Assembly: GCA_964409485.1 (NCBI GenBank) | Contig: CAYPDM010000040.1 | Location: forward strand, 1-14,111 | DNA: 14,111 nt | Source of the DNA: JAFGPF01 sp964409485 | GTDB taxonomy: Bacteria; Chloroflexota; Dehalococcoidia; Dehalococcoidales; RBG-16-60-22 | Direction of reading: 5' to 3' | Shown here: in pieces, positions 1 to 6,365 of the stretch | Layout: every line of letters starts with the position of its first letter | Position numbering within the stretch: the first letter of the stretch is position 1 | Program-made: the position numbers and the translations under genes | The notes under the pieces: generated by a model | The model's input: the letters and a program-made list of their open reading frames with translations, nothing else | Database searches by the model: none | Told to the model about the DNA's origin: nothing

Positions 1-482
1 CCATGGAGAATATCGCCCTCTGGCACGAACGCGATATCAGCCACTCCTCCAACGAGCGCATCATCCTCCCCGACGTCTGCCTGGTACTCGATTATATTCT
101 GTCCCTGTTTACCTCGGTGATGAAAAGGCTGCAGGTCTTTCCGCACCGCATGAAAAAGAACCTTGAACTCACCAAAGGCCTGGTCTTCTCACAGAGGGTC
201 ATGCTGGCCTTTATCAATAAAGGGCTAAGCCGGCAGGACGCTTACAAGATAGTACAGAGAAATGCCATGAAGGCATGGAAGGGAAACAGGAACTTCCTGA
301 CCCTGCTCAAGGCCGATACCGAAGTTGCCGCAATCATGAAGAAGAGCGAACTCGAGGGCGTGTTCGATTACCAGCATTACCTGCAATACGTCGACGAGAT
401 ATTCCAGAGGCTGGGCCTGACCAAGAGCCAGTGGCAGGGAACATTGCCCGATACTATCGACCTGGGGCCGAGAGCTATATAA
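1..482 (+). CDS. purB: Adenylosuccinate lyase, C-terminal part (5' end outside window)
   Basis: PurB removes fumarate from SAICAR (giving AICAR) and from adenylosuccinate (giving AMP) in the cytoplasm. Only about the last 160 residues are present, and the reading frame is open to the left edge, so the ATG at 3 is an internal methionine. The segment ALWHERDISHSS (residues 5-16 from that ATG) is the family's conserved stretch ahead of the C-terminal helical bundle. ERIILPD follows, then a helical tail with NLELTKGLVFSQ. The gene ends at TAA 480-482, 49 nt before purC, on the same strand and one step away in the pathway, so the two are probably co-transcribed. No frameshift is visible. The family identification is firm; the N-terminal half cannot be judged. 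Confidence 0.93.
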   Translation, partial: MENIALWHERDISHSSNERIILPDVCLVLDYILSLFTSVMKRLQVFPHRMKKNLELTKGLVFSQRVMLAFINKGLSRQDAYKIVQRNAMKAWKGNRNFLTLLKADTEVAAIMKKSELEGVFDYQHYLQYVDEIFQRLGLTKSQWQGTLPDTIDLGPRAI

Positions 483-531
483 TCCTGATACCGGGAGTCT
501 AAATCGGAGACAGCAAGAAAGGGTATTTATT

Positions 532-1461
532 ATGGACAGTAACGAATTTACCATACTGATGAAAACAGACCTCCCGCTGCCGCTGTTCATCCGCGGCAAG
601 GTGCGTGACACTTATGACCTCGGCAGCCACCTGCTCATAGTGGCCACCGACCGCATTTCCGCCTTCGACGTGGTGCTCCCCAACGGCGTTCCGCTCAAGG
701 GGCACGTGCTCAATCGGCTTTCCTCCTTCTGGTTCCGGCGTACTGCGGAGATAATACCCAACCACATGACCGAGGCTATCGATGACGTGCACAGCCTGGA
801 CTCTTACCTGCCCGAAGGAGAACGCTTCGCCTATCCGTCATACCTCCGGGGTCGCTCAATGGTCGCCAAGAAAGTAAAGCGTATTCCGGTGGAGTGCGTG
901 GTGCGCGGTTACATATCGGGGTCGGCCTGGGCGGAATATAAAGAGCACGGCACGGTCTCTGGAAACCCCATGCCCGAGGGATTAAAGGAAAGCCAGGAAC
1001 TGGGACAACCGATATACACGCCCACCACCAAGGCGGAGACCGGGCATGACATGCCAATCACCAATAAGCAAATTATCAAGCTTATCGGCCTGCGCACCGC
1101 CCTGGAATTGGAGGAGAAGAGCCTGGCCGTTTACAACTTCGCCCGTCAATACGCGATGAGCAAGGGCATCATCATCGCCGATACCAAGTTCGAGTTCGGC
1201 ATCGATAACGGCCGGCTTACGCTGATTGATGAAACACTTACCCCGGACTCATCGCGCTTCTGGGATGCCGCAAAATATAAGCCCGGAAAGTCCCAGGAGA
1301 GCTTTGACAAGCAGCCTGTCCGCGACTGGCTGGTAGCATCCGGGTGGAACAAGGAGCCACCCGCTCCGGAACTCCCTGCGGACGTAATCGAGGCGACATC
1401 CAAGAGATACGTACAGGCTTACGAGAAGATAACCGGACGCCAGCTGGCTATACTGGAGTAG
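532..1461 (+). CDS. purC: Phosphoribosylaminoimidazole-succinocarboxamide synthase (SAICAR synthetase)
   Basis: PurC ligates aspartate to CAIR using ATP to give SAICAR, which PurB then cleaves. The 309-residue length matches the longer bacterial/yeast-type form rather than the ~240-residue form. Visible motifs are GKVRDTYD (22-29, nucleotide binding), DRISAFD (40-46), the family signature RGYISGSAW (125-133), ADTKFEFG (216-223), DETLTPDSSRFW (233-244) and FDKQPVRDWL (258-267). The chosen ATG is preceded by a purine-rich GAAAGGG about 10 nt upstream. A second in-frame ATG at 559 would still keep all motifs but has no better ribosome site. The stop TAG (1459-1461) is only 3 nt from the stop of the oppositely oriented hisB, and no terminator hairpin is visible between them. 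The product is certain on motif grounds. Confidence 0.96.
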   Translation: MDSNEFTILMKTDLPLPLFIRGKVRDTYDLGSHLLIVATDRISAFDVVLPNGVPLKGHVLNRLSSFWFRRTAEIIPNHMTEAIDDVHSLDSYLPEGERFAYPSYLRGRSMVAKKVKRIPVECVVRGYISGSAWAEYKEHGTVSGNPMPEGLKESQELGQPIYTPTTKAETGHDMPITNKQIIKLIGLRTALELEEKSLAVYNFARQYAMSKGIIIADTKFEFGIDNGRLTLIDETLTPDSSRFWDAAKYKPGKSQESFDKQPVRDWLVASGWNKEPPAPELPADVIEATSKRYVQAYEKITGRQLAILE

Positions 1462-1464
1462 TCG

Positions 1465-2241
1465 CTACCCTTCCAGATACCCCTTGGTGCTGGGCAGCTC
1501 CCCGCTGATACGCGGGTCAATCCTGGTGGCCGCGTCCAGCGCCCTCCCCAGCGCTTTAAAGAGCGCTTCCGCCTTGTGATGGTCGTTGCCGCCGTAAAGC
1601 ACTCTGGCGTGCAGGTTCAAGCGGGCCTCTATGGCGAAGGACTCCAGGAAGTGACGGACTAAGTCGGCGGGCAACCCCGGCATATCATTGCCGGTGAAAT
1701 TCAGGTCCAGCACCGGATAACCCCTTCCCCCGATATCCACCGCCACCTCTACCAGAGTCTCATCCATGGGCACGGAAACATCCGCCATGCGCACAATGCC
1801 CCTCTTATCTCCCAGCGCTTGCCCGAAGGCCTGCCCCAGGCAAATTGCCACGTCTTCCACGATGTGATGCGGGTCGTCACCGGAAGCATTGAGCTTTATG
1901 TCAAATAGTCCGTGCCTCATCATCGCCGACATCAGGTGGTCGAATATGCGAATCCCGGTATTGATATCCCATTTGCCGCTGCCGTCGATATCCAGCTCCA
2001 GGCTGATGCCGGTCTCTTTCGTCTCTCTCTTTATTACGGCCTTCCGTCCCTCCGACTTCACCGAGGCCAGTAATTCCATGGCCCCCTTGAGAAACGTGCC
2101 CCCGACCGGTATCCTGCCGGTGCGCGTCCTCTGGTACAGGGGCCGACTGCACCCTATTTTATCGGCCATCTGCTGGTCGGAGTAGCCGCCGCCATCCTGC
2201 ATCCGCACCACTTTATTCAGAATATCACTTGTAGAGTTCAT
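1465..2241 (-). CDS. hisB: Imidazoleglycerol-phosphate dehydratase with N-terminal helix-turn-helix domain
   Basis: HisB dehydrates imidazole-glycerol phosphate to imidazole-acetol phosphate in histidine synthesis. The enzyme domain spans about residues 66-258. It shows KRETKETGI, FDHLMSAMMRHG, the metal-binding HHIVED, KRGIVRMADVSVPMDE, HFLESFAIEA, NDHHKAEALFKALGRAL and PSTKGYL. Plain HisB is about 195 residues; this one is 258. The extra N-terminus (about 1-60) reads as a small XRE/prophage-type helix-turn-helix, with SDQQMADKIGCSRPLYQRTR (21-40) as the likely helices. A good ribosome site (GGGAG, 8 nt before the ATG) and a near-consensus promoter support translation from 2241. A shorter enzyme-only start exists at M55 (ATG at 2079), but its GGGGG lies only 2 nt upstream. 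The loop before HH (GDDPHH) is about three residues shorter than the usual GDxxIDDHH form. The enzyme call is firm; DNA binding by the extension is inferred. Confidence 0.93.
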   Translation of the reverse strand: MNSTSDILNKVVRMQDGGGYSDQQMADKIGCSRPLYQRTRTGRIPVGGTFLKGAMELLASVKSEGRKAVIKRETKETGISLELDIDGSGKWDINTGIRIFDHLMSAMMRHGLFDIKLNASGDDPHHIVEDVAICLGQAFGQALGDKRGIVRMADVSVPMDETLVEVAVDIGGRGYPVLDLNFTGNDMPGLPADLVRHFLESFAIEARLNLHARVLYGGNDHHKAEALFKALGRALDAATRIDPRISGELPSTKGYLEG

Positions 2242-2261
2242 TTTTTATCTCCCGTTACTTG

Positions 2262-2280
2262 CTGTTAACTATTATAACAG
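2262..2280. promoter_or_regulatory. Palindromic operator-like site 1, over the hisB -10 box
   Basis: Inverted repeat CTGTTA-N7-TAACAG centred at 2271. It encloses the -10 hexamer at 2271-2276 and the predicted transcription start. The minus-strand core TGTTATAATAGTTAACA matches a second site at 2313-2337 at 15 of 17 positions. A protein bound here would block RNA polymerase. The regulator is unknown; the helix-turn-helix domain at the N-terminus of the same gene's product is the obvious candidate, by inference. Confidence 0.65.
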
Positions 2281-2298
2281 TTATTTGCTATTTGTCAA
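2271..2298 (-). promoter_or_regulatory. Sigma-70-type promoter of hisB
   Basis: Read on the minus strand, TTGACA (2298-2293) and TATAAT (2276-2271) are both perfect consensus boxes separated by 16 nt. Transcription would begin near 2264, giving a leader of about 23 nt before the hisB ATG at 2241. The promoter shows that hisB has its own transcription start and does not depend on the upstream hisZGDC run. The -10 box lies wholly inside an inverted repeat, which suggests repression. Confidence 0.8.
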
Positions 2299-2312
2299 GG
2301 GCTAATCAAGTA

Positions 2313-2337
2313 TAAATGTTAATTTTTATAACATTTA
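2313..2337. promoter_or_regulatory. Palindromic operator-like site 2, upstream of the hisB -35 box
   Basis: Perfect inverted repeat TAAATGTTA-N7-TAACATTTA centred at 2325, upstream of the -35 box on the minus strand. Its core TGTTATAAAAATTAACA differs from site 1 at two of 17 positions. The centres are 54 bp apart, close to five helical turns, so proteins on both sites could face the same side of the DNA and cooperate. The region is AT-rich, so some palindromy by chance is possible, but a repeated core with the same spacer length argues against that. Confidence 0.6.
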
Positions 2338-2383
2338 ATAAAGATGACTCATTTCACGTACCTCTCCCCCTCTTGCTTCGCAC

Positions 2384-2436
2384 TCCCCTTTTGGGGATAC
2401 AGAAATCCCCCTTTAATCCACCTTTACAAAAGGGGG
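2384..2436. repeat. Two adjacent intergenic hairpins
   Basis: In the gap between hisC and hisB there are two stem-loops. The first is TCCCC-TTTT-GGGGA (2384-2397, 5-bp stem). The second is CCCCCTTT pairing with AAAGGGGG (2407-2414 with 2429-2436, 14-nt loop). C-rich/G-rich hairpins of this kind are common in non-coding repeats. Neither is followed by a clear T-run on either strand, so they are not called terminators. No gene is seen between 2338 and 2573. Confidence 0.5.
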
Positions 2437-2457
2437 GAACCGGCGGGGATATCCTGC

Positions 2458-2526
2458 GGGATAAGCAGTAGATGGTACGAGGGCGGCCAGGGTGGGAAAA
2501 GATAACAGCCAGGGGCGGGGTGGGGC
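2458..2526 (+). repeat. Dispersed intergenic repeat, copy A
   Basis: Starts with GGGATAAG and includes CGAGGGCGGC, GTGGG and AAAGATAACAGC, then a G-rich tail. The same block occurs in the same orientation at 7797-7863. The core at 2472-2510 matches 7811-7849 at 34 of 39 positions without gaps, and the leading GGGATAAG sits at the same offset. Both copies lie in non-coding DNA next to histidine genes. No reading frame or transposase is seen, so it is best described as a short dispersed element of unknown role. Confidence 0.7.
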
Positions 2527-2529
2527 TGG

Positions 2530-2549
2530 ATTCCCGCTTTCGCGGGAAT
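2530..2549. repeat. Small perfect palindrome (ATTCCCGC/GCGGGAAT)
   Basis: ATTCCCGC-TTTC-GCGGGAAT, an 8-bp perfect stem with a 4-nt loop, starting 25 nt past the hisC stop on the minus strand. It resembles the ATTCCC-N-GGGAAT palindromes known as dispersed repeats in several bacteria (dRS3 in Neisseria is one). It may help stop or stabilise the hisC transcript, but no T-run follows on the minus strand, so factor-independent termination is not supported. Confidence 0.6.
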
Positions 2550-2573
2550 GACGTGTTGCAATGTAGATGCTAT

Positions 2574-3671
2574 CTAATCTGCCAGCCCATGCAGTGCCGT
2601 AATGAGGGCATCCGTATGCTCCGGTTTGCCCACGCTGATGCGGATGCTGTTCTTAAGAAGCGGATTATCGAAATAGCGGACCAATATGCCTTTCCGCTGC
2701 AACTTCATATAAAGCTCGACGGCACTGCCTTTTAAAACCTCGCAGAAGATGAAGTTGGCCTGCGACGGGTACGGTTTCAGCCACGAGAGCTTTTTTAACT
2801 CGCCGTAGAGTCTCTCTCTCTCGGTCACGATGTCCTTCACCCTGCCCTGAAGATAATCAAGGTCGGCCAGCGACTCCCGCACGGCGATTTCCGCGGCCAC
2901 GCTAACGTTGTGAGGAATTTTGATAGCCAGCAGGTAATCGGCGATGCGGGGCGGAAAAACGCCGTAACCGACCCTCAACCCGGCCAGTCCCGCCCACTTG
3001 CTGAACGACCGCAGCACCATGAGGTTATTATAACGTTCCGTCAGAGTCATGACAGACTCGCCGCTGAACTCGTAATAGGCTTCGTCAACGACCACCGGCA
3101 CACCCGTTCCGATTATCTCCGCGATATCCTGCGGCGGTATAACGTTTCCGGTGGGGTTATTGGGGGAGGCCAGGAATATCAGCTTTGTCCTGCCGCTGAC
3201 GGCACTTTTAACTTTGCCGACATCCACGGCGAAGTCTTTCTCCCGGTTAATGTTGACCAGGGTGCCACCACATATCTCCGTGCTGAAACGGTAGATATCG
3301 AAAGTGGGCACGCAATTTATCACCTCGTCGCCCGTCCCCACAAAAAGCCTCACGATAAGGTCGATGAGGGTGTTGCTCCCGTGACTTGCCACGATACGCG
3401 CGGCATCGACGCCGGCGTACCCCGAAAGCAGCTTGCGTATCTCCTGCTGACCGTCATCGGGGTAGATGTGAAAATGCGGACTATCGATCAGGGCCCGCAG
3501 CACTTTCGGGGAGCAGCCGTAGGGGTTCTCGTTGGCGTTGATTTTAATGATATTCTCCAGAGGCATATCGACCCTGCCCGCCAGCGTTTCCGGCGATGTG
3601 CTGGCGCTGTAGCCGGTAAACCCCGCCAGGTTGGGCCGTATCAACTTTTCAATGCCATCGGAATCAGCCAC
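2574..3671 (-). CDS. hisC: Histidinol-phosphate aminotransferase
   Basis: HisC is a PLP enzyme that transfers an amino group from glutamate to imidazole-acetol phosphate, the product of HisB. The 365 residues fit fold-type I HisC. INANENPYGCSP (44-55) is the substrate-binding N-terminal motif, SPNNPTGN (169-176) and VVDEAYYEF (194-202) are the PLP-ring contacts, and SFSKWAGLAGLRVGY (222-236) carries the PLP lysine K225. A C-terminal arginine (IRISVG) would bind the phosphate/carboxylate. Translation starts at GTG, immediately after the hisD stop TAA with no gap. AGGGGAGG in the end of hisD supplies the ribosome site 7 nt upstream. This zero-gap junction implies translational coupling with hisD. 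Confidence 0.95.
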   Translation of the reverse strand: MADSDGIEKLIRPNLAGFTGYSASTSPETLAGRVDMPLENIIKINANENPYGCSPKVLRALIDSPHFHIYPDDGQQEIRKLLSGYAGVDAARIVASHGSNTLIDLIVRLFVGTGDEVINCVPTFDIYRFSTEICGGTLVNINREKDFAVDVGKVKSAVSGRTKLIFLASPNNPTGNVIPPQDIAEIIGTGVPVVVDEAYYEFSGESVMTLTERYNNLMVLRSFSKWAGLAGLRVGYGVFPPRIADYLLAIKIPHNVSVAAEIAVRESLADLDYLQGRVKDIVTERERLYGELKKLSWLKPYPSQANFIFCEVLKGSAVELYMKLQRKGILVRYFDNPLLKNSIRISVGKPEHTDALITALHGLAD

Positions 3672-4961
3672 TTAACTGCCTCCCCTGCCCATATTTTTAA
3701 GTCGCCTCTCTATCGCCCGGGCGTGCGCGTCAAGTCCCTCGGCGCGGGCGATGACCGAAGCCGCTTTGCCCAGCCGCTCTATATCACGCTCGTCCGTATT
3801 GACCAGACTCACTATTTTCACAAAATCCAGGATACTCAACGTGGAACTGAAACGCGCCGTACCCTCGGTGGGCAGCACGTGGCTCGGCCCGGCCACATAA
3901 TCGACGAGCACCTCGACGGATTTTTCCCCCACGAAGAGACACCCGGCGTTTTCCACTTTATCGATATATTCGACCGCGTCTTTTACGACGAGGCACAGGT
4001 GCTCCGGCGCAAAGAGGTTGGCCAGCTCCAGAGCCTCGTCGACGGTCGATATAACGGCGATAATGCCGTTTTCTTCCAGCGATTTCACGATAACATCCGG
4101 ACGTGAAAATTCCGCCAGCTGGCGCTCGATTTCCCGGTTAACTTCGTCGGCGAGTCGGCGCGACGTGGTGAGCAGGACGGCCGAGGCTGCCGGATGTTCG
4201 GCCTGCGCCAGAAGGTCGGCGGCGCAGTACTCCGGATTAGCCGTATCATCGGCGACGATAACCACCTCGCTCGGTCCGTAGAGTCCGTCGATACCTACCG
4301 TCCCGTAGACTATCTTTTTAGCCAGGGAAACGAAGATATTGCCCGGTCCGCAGACTTTATCCACCCGCGGGATGGACTCCGTACCGAAAGCCAGGGCGGC
4401 GACGGCCTGCGCGCCGCCGACGGAAAAAGCGCGGTCTACACCGGCGATTTTAGCCGCCGCCAGCGTCAGCGGGGAAACACCGCTTTGCCCTGCCGGAGGC
4501 GTCACCAGAATAACCTCCTTAACGCCGGCCACTTTAGCAGGTATGGCCGTCATCAGCAGCGATGACGGCAGCGGCGCCGTAAAGCCGGGAACATGCACGC
4601 CGACTCTGCCCAGCGGACGTATCAGCCAGCCCAGGTTCTTACCGGTACTCTCCTGTAAAAGACTTTTCTTCTGCTCCCCGTGATAGGCGGCTATACGCTC
4701 CGCCGCCAGTTCAAGGGCGGAGATAAGCTCTTTATCTACCTCATTATAGGCACGGTCGATGAGCTTCCTGTCGATTTCCAGCGAAGCCAGCTTGATACCG
4801 TCGAACTTCTCGGTGTACTCAATAACGGCGGCATCGCCCCGGTCACGCACGTCATCGACGATTTGCCTGACCGTCCGTTCGCGCTCGGCGATGCCCTTCC
4901 CCTTCGAGATTACCCGGGATAACAACGGCCTGGCCGCTTTATATCCTTCAATGATTTTCAT
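3672..4961 (-). CDS. hisD: Histidinol dehydrogenase
   Basis: HisD oxidises L-histidinol to L-histidine in two NAD-dependent steps with a Zn ion. The 429-residue length is normal. Visible landmarks are VHVPGFTAPLPSSLLM (121-136; the family usually has VYVPGG here), the SVGGAQAVAALAFGTE segment, CGPGNIF, and the signature IDGLYGPSEV followed by AAxLLAQAEH. Near the C-terminus FAPEHLCL and AGPSHVLPTEGTARF supply the catalytic/metal residues of the family. The ATG directly follows the hisG stop TAG without a gap, so hisG and hisD are translationally coupled. The gene lies between hisG and hisC in one minus-strand transcription unit. Confidence 0.96.
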   Translation of the reverse strand: MKIIEGYKAARPLLSRVISKGKGIAERERTVRQIVDDVRDRGDAAVIEYTEKFDGIKLASLEIDRKLIDRAYNEVDKELISALELAAERIAAYHGEQKKSLLQESTGKNLGWLIRPLGRVGVHVPGFTAPLPSSLLMTAIPAKVAGVKEVILVTPPAGQSGVSPLTLAAAKIAGVDRAFSVGGAQAVAALAFGTESIPRVDKVCGPGNIFVSLAKKIVYGTVGIDGLYGPSEVVIVADDTANPEYCAADLLAQAEHPAASAVLLTTSRRLADEVNREIERQLAEFSRPDVIVKSLEENGIIAVISTVDEALELANLFAPEHLCLVVKDAVEYIDKVENAGCLFVGEKSVEVLVDYVAGPSHVLPTEGTARFSSTLSILDFVKIVSLVNTDERDIERLGKAASVIARAEGLDAHARAIERRLKNMGRGGS

Positions 4962-6365
4962 CTACTTATCCTCAACGGCCTGGCGCAGTCGTGCAACGAT
5001 AGCCTCAATCTTCTTCTTTTTAACACCGGATACATCCTCCCTGCTCCCTACCAGGCAGCCCGTCGAGATGAAGAGGGTATCGATTATCTTGAGGTTGTGA
5101 CGGGCAATCGTCCTGCCCGTTTCCGTGTTTTCGATAAGCATATCGGCGTCTTCCGGCAGGAAGGCCTCGGTAGCGCCCCAGGTGGGAATCACGCGGTAGC
5201 GACCAAGGTGATTGTCACGGGCGTACCTGTCCGCAATATTCACGTATTCCGAGGCGACCCGGAACGGCTCTTCCCTGCCGGTGACTAACCGGCGCAGACC
5301 GGCGCTGTCATCTACGGGAAGCTCCCGACTGACCACCGCCACGATTCTTACCCGGCTGGACTTAAGGTCCAGAAGTTCCCTGACCGGACTCGACGGGAAC
5401 TGGTCCAGGTGTTCGGTCAGCCAGTCCCGACCCGTAATAGCAAGATCGAAATTCCCATTAGCAATCTGCAGCGGCATATCCTGGGGTCGGATAACCTTAA
5501 CGGTTACGCCGTCGATGTTAATCCCCGGTCGCCGGTTTCCCGTCGCCGAGGGATAATCGTCAAGCCCGATGCCGGCCCTGTTAAGCAAGTTAACAGTCGC
5601 CTGCTGCTGGTGTCCGTCGGGGAGGGCCAGCCTGACGGTATCGCTTTCTATTTCCACGGGGCGGTTACGCGCGGGCGTACCGGCCTCATTAATTTCCTCA
5701 CCGGCGGCCGTCTTTTCACCGGCCTCCGGCAGACTATCGCAAATAGACGCTACTATTTTATCAAGGTTCTTGGTCTCCCAGCTGTTCCGGTTGGCGATGA
5801 GAAAGGCGCTGAAATCGAGCATCCTGCCCACCGGCACCATGCCGTAATCGGCCAGCCCTTCGCCGTGCTTAACCGAGAGCAAAGCCATCTCCGCATTCTC
5901 CGGCGGGTAGGCCTCGGCGGCGCCCCAGACCGGAAAGATGCTGAATCGACTCATCCGCTTCCGCAGCGCGAAGGCTTCCGCCAGGTTGGGATATTCGCTG
6001 GCGATACGCACCGGGGCCCCGTTTTGACGCATGTCTACCTGCGGAGAAGCCGCCGCCGCGTACAGCGCGCCTCTCCCGTACAGCAGGTCTCTCACTTTTA
6101 TAAGGTTGCTGCTGGGGTATTTCACCAGCAATTCCTCAATCCAGTCCAGGCAGCAAATCCCCAGGTCGTAGTTTCCCATGGCTATCTGGACGGGTATATC
6201 CTTCTCGTGAAAGACCCTGATAAGGGGTCCCGGGAATTTCCGCGATTTCGGCCGGTAAAAGCCCATGTTGGACGTGTATTCATCCAGGCCCCAGCCGGCT
6301 TTCTGGAGCATGGCCGCCGTTTTTCTCAATAAGCGCCCCTTGGGCAGGGCTATTTTAACCGCCAC
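4962..6365 (-). CDS. hisG: ATP phosphoribosyltransferase, tandem fusion of two short-form HisG domains
   Basis: HisG joins ATP and PRPP in the first step of histidine synthesis. Short-form HisG is about 210 residues and long-form about 290; this protein has 467 because the catalytic region occurs twice, at about 1-210 and 244-467, joined by a polar Glu/Ala/Pro linker. Matching blocks include ALPKGRL/ALPDGHQ, IAMGNYDLGICCLDW/IANGNFDLAITGRDW, IASEYPNLAE/VASEYVNIAD, and VWGAAEAY/TWGATEAF. Decay is complementary. Copy 1 keeps the N-terminal KGR (9-11) but has HGEGLA where the PRPP loop should be. Copy 2 has lost KGR but keeps TGRT (416-419). No ACT-like long-form regulatory domain is seen. Start is GTG at 6365, inside the end of hisZ, with GGAGG about 6 nt upstream. 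The family is certain; how the active site forms is inferred. Confidence 0.93.
   Translation of the reverse strand: MAVKIALPKGRLLRKTAAMLQKAGWGLDEYTSNMGFYRPKSRKFPGPLIRVFHEKDIPVQIAMGNYDLGICCLDWIEELLVKYPSSNLIKVRDLLYGRGALYAAAASPQVDMRQNGAPVRIASEYPNLAEAFALRKRMSRFSIFPVWGAAEAYPPENAEMALLSVKHGEGLADYGMVPVGRMLDFSAFLIANRNSWETKNLDKIVASICDSLPEAGEKTAAGEEINEAGTPARNRPVEIESDTVRLALPDGHQQQATVNLLNRAGIGLDDYPSATGNRRPGINIDGVTVKVIRPQDMPLQIANGNFDLAITGRDWLTEHLDQFPSSPVRELLDLKSSRVRIVAVVSRELPVDDSAGLRRLVTGREEPFRVASEYVNIADRYARDNHLGRYRVIPTWGATEAFLPEDADMLIENTETGRTIARHNLKIIDTLFISTGCLVGSREDVSGVKKKKIEAIVARLRQAVEDK

Noticed and set aside
2910..4106. A 398-codon open frame on the plus strand opposite hisC and hisD
   Set aside because: It is antisense to two clear enzymes, shows no recognisable domain, and is typical of shadow frames in GC-biased codons.
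5409..6332. A 307-codon open frame on the plus strand opposite hisG
   Set aside because: It is antisense to the HisG fusion, with no family motif and no ribosome site; a shadow frame.
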